This document shows, in pieces, positions 1-12,887 of a stretch of 64,000 nucleotides of DNA. Each line of letters opens with the position of its first letter. Positions within the stretch are counted from its first letter, which is position 1. Source of the stretch: Gigaspora margarita (Eukaryota; Glomeromycota; Glomeromycetes; Diversisporales; Gigasporaceae). The notes beneath the pieces were generated by a model, which did no database searches, had not been told where the DNA came from, and saw nothing but the letters and a program-made list of their open reading frames with translations. The stretch lies in assembly GCA_009809945.1 (NCBI GenBank), contig WTPW01000445.1, positions 271,106-335,105 on the forward strand, written 5' to 3'. Position numbers and translations under genes: made by a program.

Positions 1-550
1 GGTAGGTTAGTGTTGAAAATCTTATGTTCTCATGTTTTCATGAGAACATTACTTTTAATTTAAGAACATTTGCAAAAGTTAAGTAAGATGTACTCTATTA
101 AATTTTTTTTGAGAACATTAAGTTTGAAAATATGTTCTCTATATAAATATATAAAGTAATAAAATTTATTATTAAACTAGTGGTTTAAATAATTAAGTTC
201 ATAATATTTAATTATTAATTAGTTAAATAAAGAGCATATTAGTTATTTTTGCATAACAAAAATATTTTGAATAATATAATTTATTGGTTTATCATTTCTA
301 GTTTTGGTACAATATAGTTGTATAACTGCTTTATTATGTAAACTTTGATATATAGTCATCCATTAATATAATCACCTCAAATTTTTTTATAATTTTAAAA
401 TACTTCTATATAGTCACAATTACTTTATAATTTACTATTACATTTTTTGAAAATTGTAAATAAATTTAATAATAAAAATACCTCATTATAATTATAATAT
501 AGATAATTGCTATATATAATATCTAAATATTATTAAGTAAATAGACTTTT

Positions 551-981
551 TATATAATATAAAAGTTGTTTAGAAGAACAAAATACACTTACTATAAAAT
601 TTTTATATAAATCAGAAAATTTTTTATTAATTCATTCATTATTTTATACTTTTGTAAAAAATTATTTTTTTTTCAGAAACATAAAATAAAGAAACATAGT
701 AATAAAAATTCACAAATTTATATAAAAATTTTACAATAAGTTATTTTTGCCTTCCAAACAACTTTTCTTATTATATAAAGTTAATTTACTTTGTTAGATT
801 TAGATTTTAATATTTGACAACTATTTGTATTCATATATAAAAATTTTTTAAAAAAATTTTTTAAATTTTTATATATGAATGCAAATTGTTGTCATATATG
901 AAAGTCTAAATTTAACTAAATGAATCAACTTTTATAAATATAAAAACTTGTTTGGAAGGACAAAATACACTTACTATAAAA
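551..981. repeat. Overlapping inverted repeats (palindromic MITE-like)
   Basis: Three related arms occur here: 551-612, its inverse at 719-779, and a direct-sense arm at 935-981. The pair 719-850/850-981 forms an almost complete palindrome centred near 850 with A/T runs at the tip. Arms contain ACAAAATACACTTACTATAA and its inverse. A second copy of the 596-860 segment is found at 2166-2604 continuing at 12473-12580, interrupted by a MITE and the LINE. There is no coding potential. It is probably a non-autonomous DNA element; the family is not recognised. Confidence 0.55.
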
Positions 982-2165
982 TGTTTGGGTGTTTTTAGGC
1001 ATCTCCAAACCAATCAAAAATGGTGAATATTATGTGACTCACATTCTGAAGTACTACTCAAGCCAGGTATATTTGTACTACTCAGACCTTTATTTCACTG
1101 ATCAACTTCAGACTAGGTAACTTGCTTTTTTTATTAACTTTAAGAAAAAAACAAAAAAAAGTGCTAAATTCATGCCCCGCACAGCTAATTTATTTTATTT
1201 GTCATATATTGTATAACGATTATAAATTTTATTAAAAAAAAAAAAAAGTGCACAACGAACAAAACCCAAAAATTAATGAATATTGTCACACTGATGATAC
1301 ATCAACAACAGTGACTTTACTAATACTTGGTGCTGATTCTATGTGCAATAAACATCGACAAAACCCAAAAACCAACGAATATCATCACACTGACGATAAC
1401 ATCAACAACGGCAACTTTACCAAAACTTTGCCAATTCCACATCACAAAGAACAAAAAAACCTAAGAAGAGAAAATAATAGTTAGTAAATACCAGAGTATT
1501 ACAAAAAAAATAAAATAAAGAAAAAAGGAAAACTAACTACTAACCAAAAGCCACGTCCTGGCAACTTCCAAACCCAATGAAGCAAGACAAGACAAGTCCC
1601 ATATAAAGAAAGAATGCCTAAAAAATGAAAAAAAAGATTAATAAAAAACTAAAAAAACAAAACCACATTCACAGTAGAGAAATGTACATGACCATTTATA
1701 AGAATGAAACACTAGAGAAACACATAAGATCACATTCACAAGAGCACTAGAGAAATCTCACAAAAGAGTTGGAAGGCATGCAAGACCACCTCCACAGGGT
1801 CATTCCACAAGACCACCCACTAATCACTAGCAACGCAAGATCAATTCACAAAATCCAGCGATACCAATAACAACAATGACTCCAGTGATGACAATGACAC
1901 CAAAGACGACACCAATGATGACAAGCACCAGTGACAACAAGACACCAGCAATGACAAGTTACCAAGCAACATGGTGAAAAGCGACAAGCTAAAAAAAAAA
2001 TTAGTAACAAGCAAAAAAAAAAACACAATACTGTAATAAAAAAAAACAATAATTATTAATCTTTGATAATCATTGTTTATATAAAGGGGTGTAGGGATAA
2101 ACTGACCCTGATTCAGCATCAGTATGCTAGGTAGGAGATATATCTCCTGGGGAGATGCCTATAAT
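982..2165. other. No intact gene; Asp/Asn-rich low-complexity coding remnant
   Basis: No convincing gene is present. Around 1855-1935 the plus strand can be read as a run of Asp, Asn, Ser and Thr codons (DTNNNNDSSDDNDTKDD) that ends in TGA. Similar Asp/Ser/Asn-rich stretches occur decayed near 23.2-24.1 kb (minus strand) and 47.4 kb. They look like remnants of one repetitive protein-coding family. The rest is A-rich and without recognisable features. Confidence 0.35.
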
Positions 2166-2265
2166 TTTCCAAAATTTTTATATAAATTGGTAAACTTTTT
2201 ATTAATACATTTCTTCATTTTACTTTTCTGAGAAAAAATTTTTTAATTTTTTGACAGAAACATAA

Positions 2266-2523
2266 TATGGGGGAACCCACAGCAAAAGGTGGCTTCAGGC
2301 CAACCAATCAGATTTTAAGATTTTATATAATAACTATCTAACTAATCATTATTTTTATAAAACCAATTTTTATTTATCAATAATATTAATAAAAAAATAT
2401 ATAAATTTAGTTTATCGTTTTAATGCTACTATATAATTGATAATCACATACTAAGTTTAGCAATGATTTTCTCAAAATCATGTGATTTTTCCGAAGCCAC
2501 CTTTTGCTATGGGTCCCCCCATA
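2266..2523. mobile_element. TATGGGGG MITE, copy 1 (258 bp)
   Basis: Terminal inverted repeats begin TATGGGGGAACCCACAGC at the left and, read inward from the right, TATGGGGGGACCCATAGC, then continue through AAAAGG and a GGCTTC block. A second copy of exactly the same length lies at 21156-21413. It interrupts an older repeat, whose uninterrupted form is at 596-860. The ends are compatible with a TA target. The interior is AT-rich and non-coding. Superfamily is unassigned. Confidence 0.75.
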
Positions 2524-2597
2524 TGAAGAAATGAACTAATAAAAGTTTTTCTAATTTATATGAAATATTATAGAAAGTATATTTTGTCCTTTCTAAC

Positions 2598-2600
<3 letters not shown>

Positions 2601-2638
<38 letters not shown>
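2601..2638 (-). other. LINE poly(A) tail
   Basis: An uninterrupted T run on the plus strand, which is the 3' poly(A) of the minus-strand LINE. It directly abuts the left target-site copy TAACAAC. The 3' untranslated part of the element lies between this tail and the end of ORF2 near 3013. Confidence 0.85.
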
Positions 2639-2641
<3 letters not shown>

Positions 2642-4434
2642 CGAGGTCTTGTCTCAGTTTTTTATTATGAATCTGCCAATTACATTTATACAAATGAATT
2701 TCACAAATCTATGCTATAAACTAGAAGCTTGAGCTGCTTTACCCACAACCCATACTTACTAAGTAGGGTCAAAGTCCTGCTTAATTGGTTATACTATTGA
2801 TATATTGAGGTGTACAATTGTATTGCACAAATAGTCATTCCTATTTTTCTATCTTATTGTTTGTATTTCTTTCCATCATTTCTTTACAGTGCTTTTCGAA
2901 TATATCTCTGGCAACCATTTTCTTCTTTTTTCAATTTGTTTTTTCTCTTTGATTTGATGTTTCTTCTTCTTCTGTTCTCTTTCCTTCTTTCTACTTTCAT
3001 TTATTTTCGCTTTTACATTTTTTTTCTTTCAAATCTTTTTGTATATTGACTTGCGATCTTGTGTAATAGCTTTACCATGAGACTTTTATGCGACTTCTTC
3101 ATTTTATATAGTTTGTTCATTTCTCTTGTCTCATTTCTGTTGATCATTTCCAGTGTCACTCTCGTTAATATTGTTTCTTTATCTGTAATGCAGAAGAAAT
3201 TAGTTATAGTTCGTATTATATTATTCATAACATTTGGTGTTAGTATTGCATGTTTTTCTAGTATCTTCTTGATTTCTTCGTTTATTATTTTCTTCAAACT
3301 AATTTCATTCTTTGAGCATATTATCATATGGTAGTTGCTGTCTGATCCATTGCATCCTAATATACATTCTGGAGATGTCTTTCCTTCTTTGTCTCAGTTA
3401 TATTTCACTTCCTGAGTAGGTAACTCTTCCAATAAAAGTGTAATTTTAAATGCCTTTAATTTTGAGTATTTTGGGTTTGTATTTTTTGAAGTTGGGCTGC
3501 ATTTGTAGTTAATATAATTAAAAAATGTCTGCCAATCTATTTCTCCTTTTCTATCATCCCAGGCGATTGTCCTCGATTGTGATTGCCATTTCGCAGTATG
3601 GTATGCATTAAATAAATGCCTTATGAATCTTCTAGTGGGGTGTTCAACTATCACTTCGTTCTATTTGATCATGAAAGTATCCTCTCTTATTTTGTTATAT
3701 CGTACTTCACCCAAAATCTTATATTTGTATTTGGCATCTTTTATTTGTGCATCGGTTACAAGTTCAAACTCAAAACTAATCCCTTTCCTGTTTTCTAAAG
3801 TTTTCTACATCCTCTATCCTACCCAGTTCTGGATTTGTTGTATCTCATGAACTTTGCATTCCTGTTTATATATTCCTTCTGCTTTCTTGCATAGGTTTTC
3901 ACTTTGCTTAATCTTAACACTACTATGGTTAGTTGTATCAATGTTATTACAAAATTTTTCTCCTTAGACAGCCATTCTTCCGCTCTCGTTCCCATTGTAT
4001 TTCTTTTTGCTCGATCTGATATATTAATCCATTTCTTTTTATACTATCAATTATCTCATGCTTTGTACATATTGATACAGTTAATTGTTTTTCTTTCACA
4101 ATTTACTACGGATCTCCTCCAAAATCTTATTATTATTGTCATTATTCATTAATTTTATTTCGTTATATGGTTCAACCTGTCTCAGTTGTTGCTTTTTTCT
4201 TTTTATTGTTCTTCTTAGTATCTTTAGATCATCTTTATCTATTTTGAGTCATTTCTGACTATCAACTATAATTTTCCACATTTTATCTATTTTTATTCTT
4301 TGTGTACATCTTGCCCTATCCAAGTCTGGGTTGTTCTGGTAATATCCTTCACATGGTTTCAGTTTATCATGTTTTTTGTTTGTTTTCCAGTGTTGTGTTG
4401 CTGCTATGTTGTCTTTGATCGATGTTATTCTTCC

Positions 4435-6605
4435 AGGACCCTAGACATCTCTGATATATGTTATATTTTTTTTTTAGCAAATTGATTCAATTTTGATCTA
4501 AGGTCCAAATTTTAATTTTAGCAAATTAAAGTTAATTTTAAAAAGGGTCATAATTGAATATTTTCACGAATTACTAAGATTTTATACATGTCATATTTTA
4601 TTTTTAGCAATTTAACCACATTTTGATGATAATCAAATTATTAATAGTTTATGAAACAAAGTGATAATCAATTATAATTAAAAAGTAGTTGTAGTATATA
4701 ATCGGGCTTTAGTATCAATAGCAACTTGGTACTTACTTTGCATATGTATTACGATCATTGATCATGATTGTATGTCAATAAACAAATAATTATATAATAC
4801 AATTGCACGGGTTATCATTAAATGAATTAGTAATTTATATAATAATTTTTAACTTTTCAAAATAACCCACTGTTCGGCGATGATTTACAAGAAAGTTTAC
4901 TATGCTAACTAAAAACAATTTTATAACAAGACTTGTAGCACATATCATAGACTAATAGAATCTCAAATTTTATAAAAAAGCATTGAAAACTCGTGAAGAT
5001 ATTAATGTTTTTGTAAATTCGAATGCATACGTTTTGCAAATTTTCTCTAAATTTCAATGCTTCCTGAAGCACTTTCTCAAAAGGAAAACTCCAAAACGTG
5101 ACTAAGTAAGTTGGTAGAATAGGTATTTTAAAGTCTTCAGTTAAAATTTCATTAAAAACGGATCAATATTGACGAAGTTATGATGATTTTTCAATTTGCT
5201 TCCAGATTCGGAATTTTCTAAAATTTACAATTTTGATGAAACAGAAAAATTACATCACAGGCTAGATTTTTACAAGTTCAAATGAAACAAGTTACTGCGC
5301 ACTAACTAAACTTTTAGAGCATATTATTTACTAATAGAATCTCAATTTTATGAAAAAATGTTGAAAACTCGTGGAGATATTAACATTTTTGTAAATTCAG
5401 ACGTCATATGTTTTTACAAACAATTTTGTTACGTGATATATGTCTTTGGAAATAGAAAAAATCTTTCATCAAAGATTTCTCTACGAGTTCTTGACCAAAT
5501 TCGACAAAAATTTTTTTATTTGAATTCTATATATTTGTAGAATTAAAATAAAAAAATTTTCATCGAATTTGGTCAAGAACTCGTAGAGAAATCTTTGATG
5601 AAAGATTTTTTCTATTTCTATCACGTGCCAAAATTGTTTGCAAAAACGTATGACGTCCGAATTTACAAAAACGTTAATATCTTCACGAGTTTTTAACATT
5701 TTTTCATAAAATTTGAGATTCTATTAGCAAATAATATGCTCTAAAAGTTTACTTAGTGCGCAGTAACTTGTTTCATTTGAACTTGTAAAAATCTAGCCTG
5801 TGATGTAATTTTTCTGTTTTCATCAAAATTGTAAATTTTAGAAAATTCCGAATCTGGAAGCAAATTGAAAAATCATCATAACTTCGTCAATATCGATCCG
5901 TTTTTGATGAAATTTTAACTGAAGACTTTAAAATACCTATTCTACCAACTTACTTAGTCACGTTTTGGAGTTTTCATTTTGAGAAAGTGCTTCAGGAAGC
6001 ATTTGAATTTTAGGGAAAACTTGCAAAAACGTATGCGTCCGAATTTACAAAAACGTTAATATCTTCACGAGTTTTCAATACTTTTTCATAAAATTTGAGA
6101 TTCTATTAGTCCATGATATGCGCTACAAGTCTAGTTATGAAATTTTTTTAGTTAGCATAGTAAAATTTCTTGTAAATCATCACCGAACAGTGGGTTATTT
6201 TGAAAAAGCAAAAAAACATATTACAAAGAAGCTACGTTGAAATTGTTTACAGGAACTTTTATCAAAGATATCTCCACGAGTTCTTGACCAAATTTGATAA
6301 AAATTTTTTTATTTTAATTCTATGAATTCAAATAAAAAAATTTATACTATATTTATTTACTTGATACTAGATGTTATAATTTAGTTTTTAGCAAATTACT
6401 ATAAAGTTTATATGTAATAATCTAATTTTTAGCAAATTTACTTGATTTTAGGGGTAGCAAAAATGCCTAAATTCATGCAGATCAGTTATGACCTATATGA
6501 GAGATGTCCGGGGTCCAGGGACCATCAAAAATTTGGATATTATTTATATGATTTCCAAATTTGTATAAATGATATCCAAATTTTTGACGGTCCCTGCCGG
6601 GGTTC
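4435..6605. mobile_element. Foldback element, 2.17 kb, 9-bp target duplication
   Basis: A giant imperfect palindrome centred near 5533, inserted in LINE ORF2. It is flanked by TATTCTTCC at 4426-4434 and 6606-6614. The left end starts AGGACCCTAGACATCTCT, and its inverse occurs near 6495-6520 (GGACATCTCTCATA read inward). Long arms match over roughly 4860-5530 and 5540-6200, for example CCCACTGTTCGG near 4867 against its inverse near 6175. Removing the element and one target copy restores an open LINE frame. A 9-bp duplication with long inverted repeats is typical of Mutator-like or foldback elements. No transposase is present. Confidence 0.85.
6511..6603. repeat. Short hairpin at right end of the foldback
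   Basis: Arms GGGACCATCAAAAATTTGG (about 6518-6537) and its inverse ending GACGGTCCC (about 6576-6595) flank a short loop. The left end of the foldback lacks an equivalent hairpin, so this is either a nested small element or an asymmetric duplication of the terminus. Confidence 0.55.
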
Positions 6606-9600
6606 TATTCTTCCTATAAAGTTCGTATTACTAGAGCTTTCTACTATCCAATTTTTCTTCTGTGGTTTTCCAATACTTGTCCACGGATTCGGTTTTATTA
6701 CTTTATCTTCTTGTACTAGGTATTCCTCTTCTATTTTCTTCTTTATCTATTTGTACCACCTTGGCTTTTCCCCTTGATAGCTTTTTCCTGTTGTTTACGT
6801 AAGCAAACTCCATTCTAAGACCTTCTTTACGTTATTGTCTACACATTGTTCAATGTATTTTAATCCTATCTTATTGCATCTTTCTTTAACTTTTCTACCT
6901 ATTTTCATTGTCCGCAGTATTTCGTTAATTGATGCTCCTCTTTCTTTCTTTGACACAGGCCAATCCTTACTTCTGCTTTTTTTGATTGTCATTCCAAGTT
7001 CTTTCATATGTTTTAGCATTTTCACTATTGTAGTTCTACTTTCTCTTTGAGGCACTATGTAATTATGATGTTCCATTATTAACATATTCATGTTTGCTAC
7101 TTCTTGTATCTGTTGCAGCCTTATCTTCAATGTTGATGTTTCAAAATATTTATGGTTCATTTGTTTGTATAGCATTGACATATGCTGTGTAGTCTGCCTC
7201 TTCTCTACCATTTTTACTCCGTAAATTTGTAATATAACATCGTCGAGTTAGGTATAGTTGTTGCTAATCCAGCCTTATTTTTGACTATCGCCATATAGCT
7301 CTTCGTTATTCTTTCACATTTCTTTTTTGGTATAACTGTGTTTTGGCACCTATATGAAATCCTTGCCAGAATTACCATATTGATAAGGTATACCACTTGC
7401 TTTTTAGTGATTCTTGCTCTTCCTATTCTTGTTATTGCACTTTTTGCTTTCTCTTCTATTTTATCTAAAACTGGTTTGTCATTCTTTCCTATCACAAACC
7501 AACATTCTAAGATCCTAACTATTTCTTTTTTCCCAATGGCCTCTATCTTTACATCCTCATATTTGATTTCTTGTTCAGCCTTTTCAGCATTTATCGTCAT
7601 TAATGTTGACTTTCAAGGGTTTGCTTTGATGTTGGTCATCTTAAAGAAGAATATTGCGATTTCAATTATCTTTCTTAGTTCATTTTTGTTTTTTGCTAAC
7701 CATATTGTGTCGTCCATATACGCTATTGTGGGCTTGTTGCATATTATTTTCTTCCTTTCAACACCTTCTTCATATTCGATTTCCATACTGTATTCTTGCA
7801 CCTTTTGATATACTTTGTGTAGTAATGGGTTATAATAGATGCGCCATAAAAGGAGTGCGATCAGCTCTCCTTGATCCATGCCATCCTGTACTCCATATTT
7901 CTCTGTCATCCCTAGGCTTGTGATTACGGTATTCTCTCTTCCTTTGAATATGTTCCCTAATAATTCCACTATCTTTTCGTTTACCTTGATTCGCTTTAGT
8001 GCTTTCTGCAATGTTGGTATATGTATAGAAACATATGCCTTTGATATATCTTGATATAGGATCCACATTTCTTTGTCATTTACGTGAGCATCTTCCATCA
8101 TATGCATAGTTGTCACAATAGGTATTTCCGTCGACGTGTTCAGTAGTGCAACATGATTGTTCATATTTAATATGGAATACCTCTCTAACCTTTGGCTTAG
8201 CCTTTTTGTAATAATTCTTGTTAGAATCTTTCTTCTGTGTTCTGTTAATGTAATAGGGTGGGTTTCTTTCAGGGTTCCAGTGAAGATTTCTTTTTTTGCT
8301 ATCAGATAAATTCTACTCTTCTTCCAGCCTTTTGGTATCATTTTTAACTTTAGGCACGCATTAAGGATTTTTAGAAATCTATTTTTGGCTGCACTGCTTA
8401 GGTTTTTTAACATTTCGTTCGCTATTCCTTGGGGTCTTGTTGCTTTATTGTTTGGTGCTTCCTTTAGGGTCTTCTCTAGTTCCTCTATCTGAATTTCTTT
8501 GTTTACGCCTTCATACCAACTTTCATCAATCCTCTCTATGGGCTTATATACCTCTTCCCATTTTTCCCATTCTTTCGTGTTTACAGAATTGTGTTTCGTT
8601 CATTTTTCAAAATGTTTCTTTATTTCATCTTTAATTTTTGTAGGTTCTATTATTAATTGATTTACTTTCTTGATGTTCCTAAACTCTACTGGTTCTTTAT
8701 TTCTCTGCAGTATACTATCTATCATTTTCTTCATGTTACTAGCAAAATTATTGTATCTTCTTTCTATATGGTTCTCTATTTCTTGTCTATGTGTAATCTT
8801 ATTTTCGAGCTTTCTTGTCTTATAAATCATTTTCTAGTATTCTTGTATTGTTTCAATCTTTTCTTTAAGTGTTTCTGCTGTTTCGTGTTCCTTAAAGTTA
8901 ACTTTTATCTCCACCTGACATAATTTCCTGAGGTTCTGAATTTCCTTATTCATTTTTTGTTTAGTATCGTAATCCTCCATATTGCCTTTTCTAACTTCGC
9001 TTATGACCCCATTTATCCTTTTCAATGCTACGTATAATTTTGTTGCTTTTTTCAAGAAGGCATAGAATGTTTTAGGACCTACTTTGGCTCTTGGTATTTC
9101 TTCTTCCACAACCTTTTTAATGGCTTGTTTCATTCTATTCTACTGTTTATTCAACATCTCTTTAGTAGCAATTTCCAGGTCTGTGTTATTTTCTTTGGTT
9201 ATCTCTAATTCCACCTTCTCTGCAAAGCCATTTCATTTTTCTTTAAACATCTTGTTGTATAGGTAAATCTATCATTTTCTCTTTTTAGTTCTATATTGTT
9301 TCACTCTCATATTTAGTTGCCACTCCATTACTATCATCAAATAATCACTATTGGTAATTTCTTCAACATTTTCAATTTCAGGTGCAGTTATGACCATCAA
9401 CATACTATTAGATATATAAATATTATCTATTTGGCTTTTATTTCCCTCTCTACTCCATGTCTCTTCTTTCTTATTGAAATATCTTAAAAGGCTTGTCATT
9501 CCCATCTGTTCTATTTCATTAAATAACATTATAGGTTTCTTCTTATCTCTTACTCTATCGTGATTGAAGTCTCCCAGAATAATTAATTCATAATTTTTTG

Positions 9601-10077
9601 CCATTGCTTGTCTCATCCACTCCTTAATCTTCTTGCACGTCATTTGCTTTAACTCATTATTATTATTAGGTATGTATACAGATATAATTCTAACTTTTTG
9701 ATTCCACGGAAAGAAGAAATCTATAACTACTGCAGTTCCTGGTATAGATATAACGTTGTGAATATACGGCTGTATTGTTTTCTTCACAGCTATCATTGTT
9801 CCCATGCTAGACTCTTGTTTAATTGATACTTCCTTATTACTTTTAGCAGTATATATGTCATAATACGGATTCGCCAGATATAGTTTATAATTACTCGACT
9901 CTGCTATTTTTGTTTCAGTCATGCTCATTATATGTATTTCATTTTCATTACAGTATTCTAACCAATTTCTATACTTTAAAGCTACATTGATGCCTTATAC
10001 ATTATGTGTCCTAATATGTAGTCTGTTCAAACAGTTTTGGTTCTCATTCCTTAATGTTTTCTTTTCTACTGTCATAA

Positions 10078-12304
10078 TTAATTATGGAATAATGTTCCAT
10101 GTTGGCTGGGGAGTGGCAGTAGTGCAAATATAAAGTCAGGTACTTTTTCAATATTAAAGATTTTTTTCAGTTCCTCTATTGTTGTCTTAACTTCTGACTG
10201 TTCAGTGATCAGTATTTTTATTAAATCCTCTGTGATTTCTAGCTGTTCTAGGTATAATTTTACTCTCTCTAGGTTTTTAGGCATATCTACTCTAATCGCT
10301 TGATTTTGAGTATCTTCTGTTACTTCTGTTTTCTTTTCTATTGCGTTCTCATTTTTCTACTTTTGCAATCTGTATTCATTCTCTGGTATCCTGTGGAAGT
10401 AGTACTTCGATCTGAGTAGTCTTACTGTTTCAACCAATTGTTTTGCTATCCCAATCGGTACTGTTAGGTTGACTTCTTTTATCTCATTATAATCTGTTGG
10501 TAACATTGGTTTGTCTATTGGATTTGCTATCATTATCTGCCTTGGAATTGGGTAGATGATATTGTATCTTAGACCTGCTTCTTCTACAAACTTTATAGCT
10601 TCAATCGTGTCTTCAATTGGATATGTGAAAATTGTATTTGTTTGTATTCTACTGGGTCTCTGGATAACCTCCTTTTTTATACAAAATAATTATTCAGTAT
10701 CACTTGAAAGTGGTAATTTTTTCTTAACATATCCACCACGTCTTTCATCATTTTTCTACTCTTTGCTAAGTCTATTAAGAAGAATTCTCAAACCCTCGAT
10801 GACAATTCTTGTGGTGTAGTTGGTAGTGGTACTTTCTTTTCTAGTAGATCAAAGTATGTTTCAGGAAGTTTTCCATCCCATGTGTAATATTCTGCTAAAC
10901 TCCTTTTCATTCTTATTAGTTCTTTTAACTTTTTCCTGTCTTTCACCAGAAATAATTTCTTCAGAACATATTTCAAGTCTACCGGGTCTTCTGGCAATCT
11001 TTCTAGCAGTATAAATAACTCTTCTGGTAGATGTGTAAAATTATACACTTTTCTCATAGCTGCTAGGACAGCTCTTAGGTTCCCTCTATTTCTACTTGGT
11101 AGCTCGAAGGGAAATATATTTCTTATCTCTTCTGGTATTTCTTCTGGTATGCTTGGTAATGCTCTCAGTGTGCTTTGTATCGCTTTATTAATTACTTCCC
11201 ATATTTTATCTCCTTTTAGGTTGCTTTCAATTTTCATGAAACCCATGCAGTAGTTTAGTACTCAAGCTATCTCTTGCGGTCTCTTCTTCATTTTGTAGTT
11301 TGTTAAAAAGTTAATTGCAATTTTCTGTCTGACTTTTCTGTTAATTTGGTCTCTTATCTCTCGATTTGTTACTGTAACTTTATGTTTTCCTTTGTAATTA
11401 GCTATCGCAAGGTTGAATATTTCGTCAAACTCTTTCTGGTGTGCAGGTGTAATCCTTTTATTTCTTGTGAAGGTACAGAAGAGATCCTTATCTAAATACT
11501 TAAATTTTACAGTAATCGCAGCCGGAATGACATGTGTAGTTGGCTTGTTTTCTAATTTATGTAGTAAAAAATTTACACATCCTTTCCTCATTTATAAATG
11601 CTTCTAGAATTTTCTTATAGTGCCATTCTTCTTTATCAAACTCTAATTCTAAATTTGCTTCTAGTCTTTCTACCACTAGGTCTGCCCAGGCCATATCTGT
11701 TGGTTCATGTCTTTTTCTCTGTTGTGGTTCATCACCTATAGTTATCTGACTGTAAGTTTTAGCTACTTCCACTAATTCTGGTTCGTTTTCTTTTTCTTCT
11801 TCCCACGGATCTCTTATTAGATCTGCTGTGCTATTGATCTCTACAATCATTTTAGGAACTATGTACTGTTTAGGTTTATTTCTATCTATGTCCATATTTG
11901 TTATTTGGATTGGGTCCATTTCTTTTTCTGTGTTGTTTACTTTTTCAGACTCTGATAACATCATCTCCAAATTTTTCGGGGTCAACTCAGATCTGCTGTT
12001 TTGGTTATCTACGATTTTGTTGTGTTCTCGAGGTTCTTCTTGCATAATGGTGTCATTGCTACTGATGATGACTGTTTCTTCATCCTCCTCATACTTCCTT
12101 TTCTTGTTTACTTTCAGTTCCTCTTCTTCACCTCTTGTTTGTCTATCAGGCTCGTTTTCTTAAGCTGACATTTCAGCTGCGTCTTTACTTTTCACACTTT
12201 TGCTAGGTCTCCCTGCGACTTCCTGTATATTTTGTGTATCTAGGCTGTGTTTTCTTTTTTGTAGTACTATTTTCTTCTTGGTCTAGGGTGGTTACTTGCA
12301 TAGT
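10078..12304 (-). pseudogene. LINE ORF1 (long, about 740 codons, broken)
   Basis: Starting near an ATG at 12304 (minus) the reading can be followed through several frame changes to about 10078. Segments: an acidic, Ser/Glu-rich N-terminus (12304-11557), a basic helical middle part with KHKVTVTNREIRDQINRK (11591-11262), a Pro/Leu-rich helical part with IPEEIPEEIRNIFPFELP (11246-10788), and a C-terminal part ending KNLERVKLYLEQLEITED (to 10078). Stops and frameshifts are spread throughout. I see no CCHC knuckle, and I do not recognise the domain. By position it is the LINE RNA-binding (gag-like) protein. It is longer than most LINE ORF1 proteins I know. Confidence 0.6.
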
Positions 12305-12472
12305 CATGGGTATTATATTTATTTAGTTAATGTTCTATAATAAACTAGCATACAAAACCCTCTTTTCTGTTTGTTTTGTTGTTTTTTAATTTTTTGGAAA
12401 TAATTGCGGAAAGAGTTTTTTATCCTCAATTATAAGTTTTTATTTTATAGAATTTTATTAATAACAACTTTT

Positions 12473-12887
12473 CTTATTATATAAAAGTTAATTCAGTTAA
12501 TAATATTTAGACTTTATATATGACAACTATCTGTATTCATATATAAAAATTTTTTTAAAATTTTTTTAAAAAATTTTTTATTAATATTTTATCTCCTTAT
12601 AATTATGCTTATTTATTATTTTATATAAGGTGATTATATACATCAGCAAATTTATAATAGCGTAATCTTATGTAAGATCTTACAAACTATAATATAAGCA
12701 AAATATTACGTAATATATTTCAAAATATTTTGAAATATCAAATTTTTGAAATATTACGAAAGTAATTTTGAAATATTTTGAAATAGGTTATGAAATATTT
12801 CGATCCCTTTCAAAATATTTTAGGACTAGGAAACCAAGCTAGATCATGATCAGTAGATCTGTAACCTGGATCGTGCATTAGACTGAT
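12473..12887. repeat. Remainder of older palindromic repeat and inverted flanks of X
   Basis: 12473-12580 continues the repeat interrupted by the LINE and matches 765-860. At 12627-12690, GGTGATTATATA and CGTAATCTTATGTAAGAT have inverse counterparts at 15040-15128, so an outer inverted-repeat pair surrounds repeat X. 12710-12810 is rich in TTTTGAAATATTTCG-type palindromes, mirrored at 14935-14965. No gene. Confidence 0.5.

Larger units (their letters stand above)
3013..10040 (-). pseudogene. LINE ORF2: endonuclease / reverse transcriptase / Cys-His tail
   Basis: Read on the minus strand. The N-terminal endonuclease (about 10040-9272) shows SMTETK, YIPNN, LGDFN, SQIDNIYIS and SDYLMIV; the usual SDH is SDY, so the catalytic His is lost. 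A helical linker follows (9133-8600). Reverse transcriptase (8413-7613) shows YQDISKAY, GMDQGELIALLLW and the active site AYMDDTIWLA near 7709-7720. A thumb/connection region (7600-6795) follows, then the interrupted part, then a C-terminal motif CILGC...H...C near 3311-3369. Across the foldback the protein reads FIGRI then TSIKD once one copy of the target site is removed. Several stops and frameshifts make it non-functional. In life it would nick target DNA and copy the element RNA by target-primed reverse transcription. Confidence 0.88.
2601..12461 (-). mobile_element. Non-LTR retrotransposon (LINE), full length but decayed
   Basis: A minus-strand LINE running from about 12461 (5' end) to a poly(A) tail, seen as a T run at 2601-2638. 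The flanks TAACAACTTTT at 2594-2604 and 12462-12472 form an 11-bp target duplication; without the element they rejoin an older repeat whose intact copy is at 596-860. It carries a long ORF1 (10078-12304) and an ORF2 with apurinic-type endonuclease, reverse transcriptase and a C-terminal Cys/His motif. A 2.17-kb foldback (4435-6605) interrupts ORF2. Without that insert the LINE is about 7.7 kb. Both ORFs contain stops and frameshifts, so this copy is inactive. Confidence 0.9.

Noticed and set aside
2810..12163. Many plus-strand open frames rich in Phe, Leu, Ser and Ile
   Set aside because: They are the complement of A-rich minus-strand LINE ORFs and have no coding features of their own.
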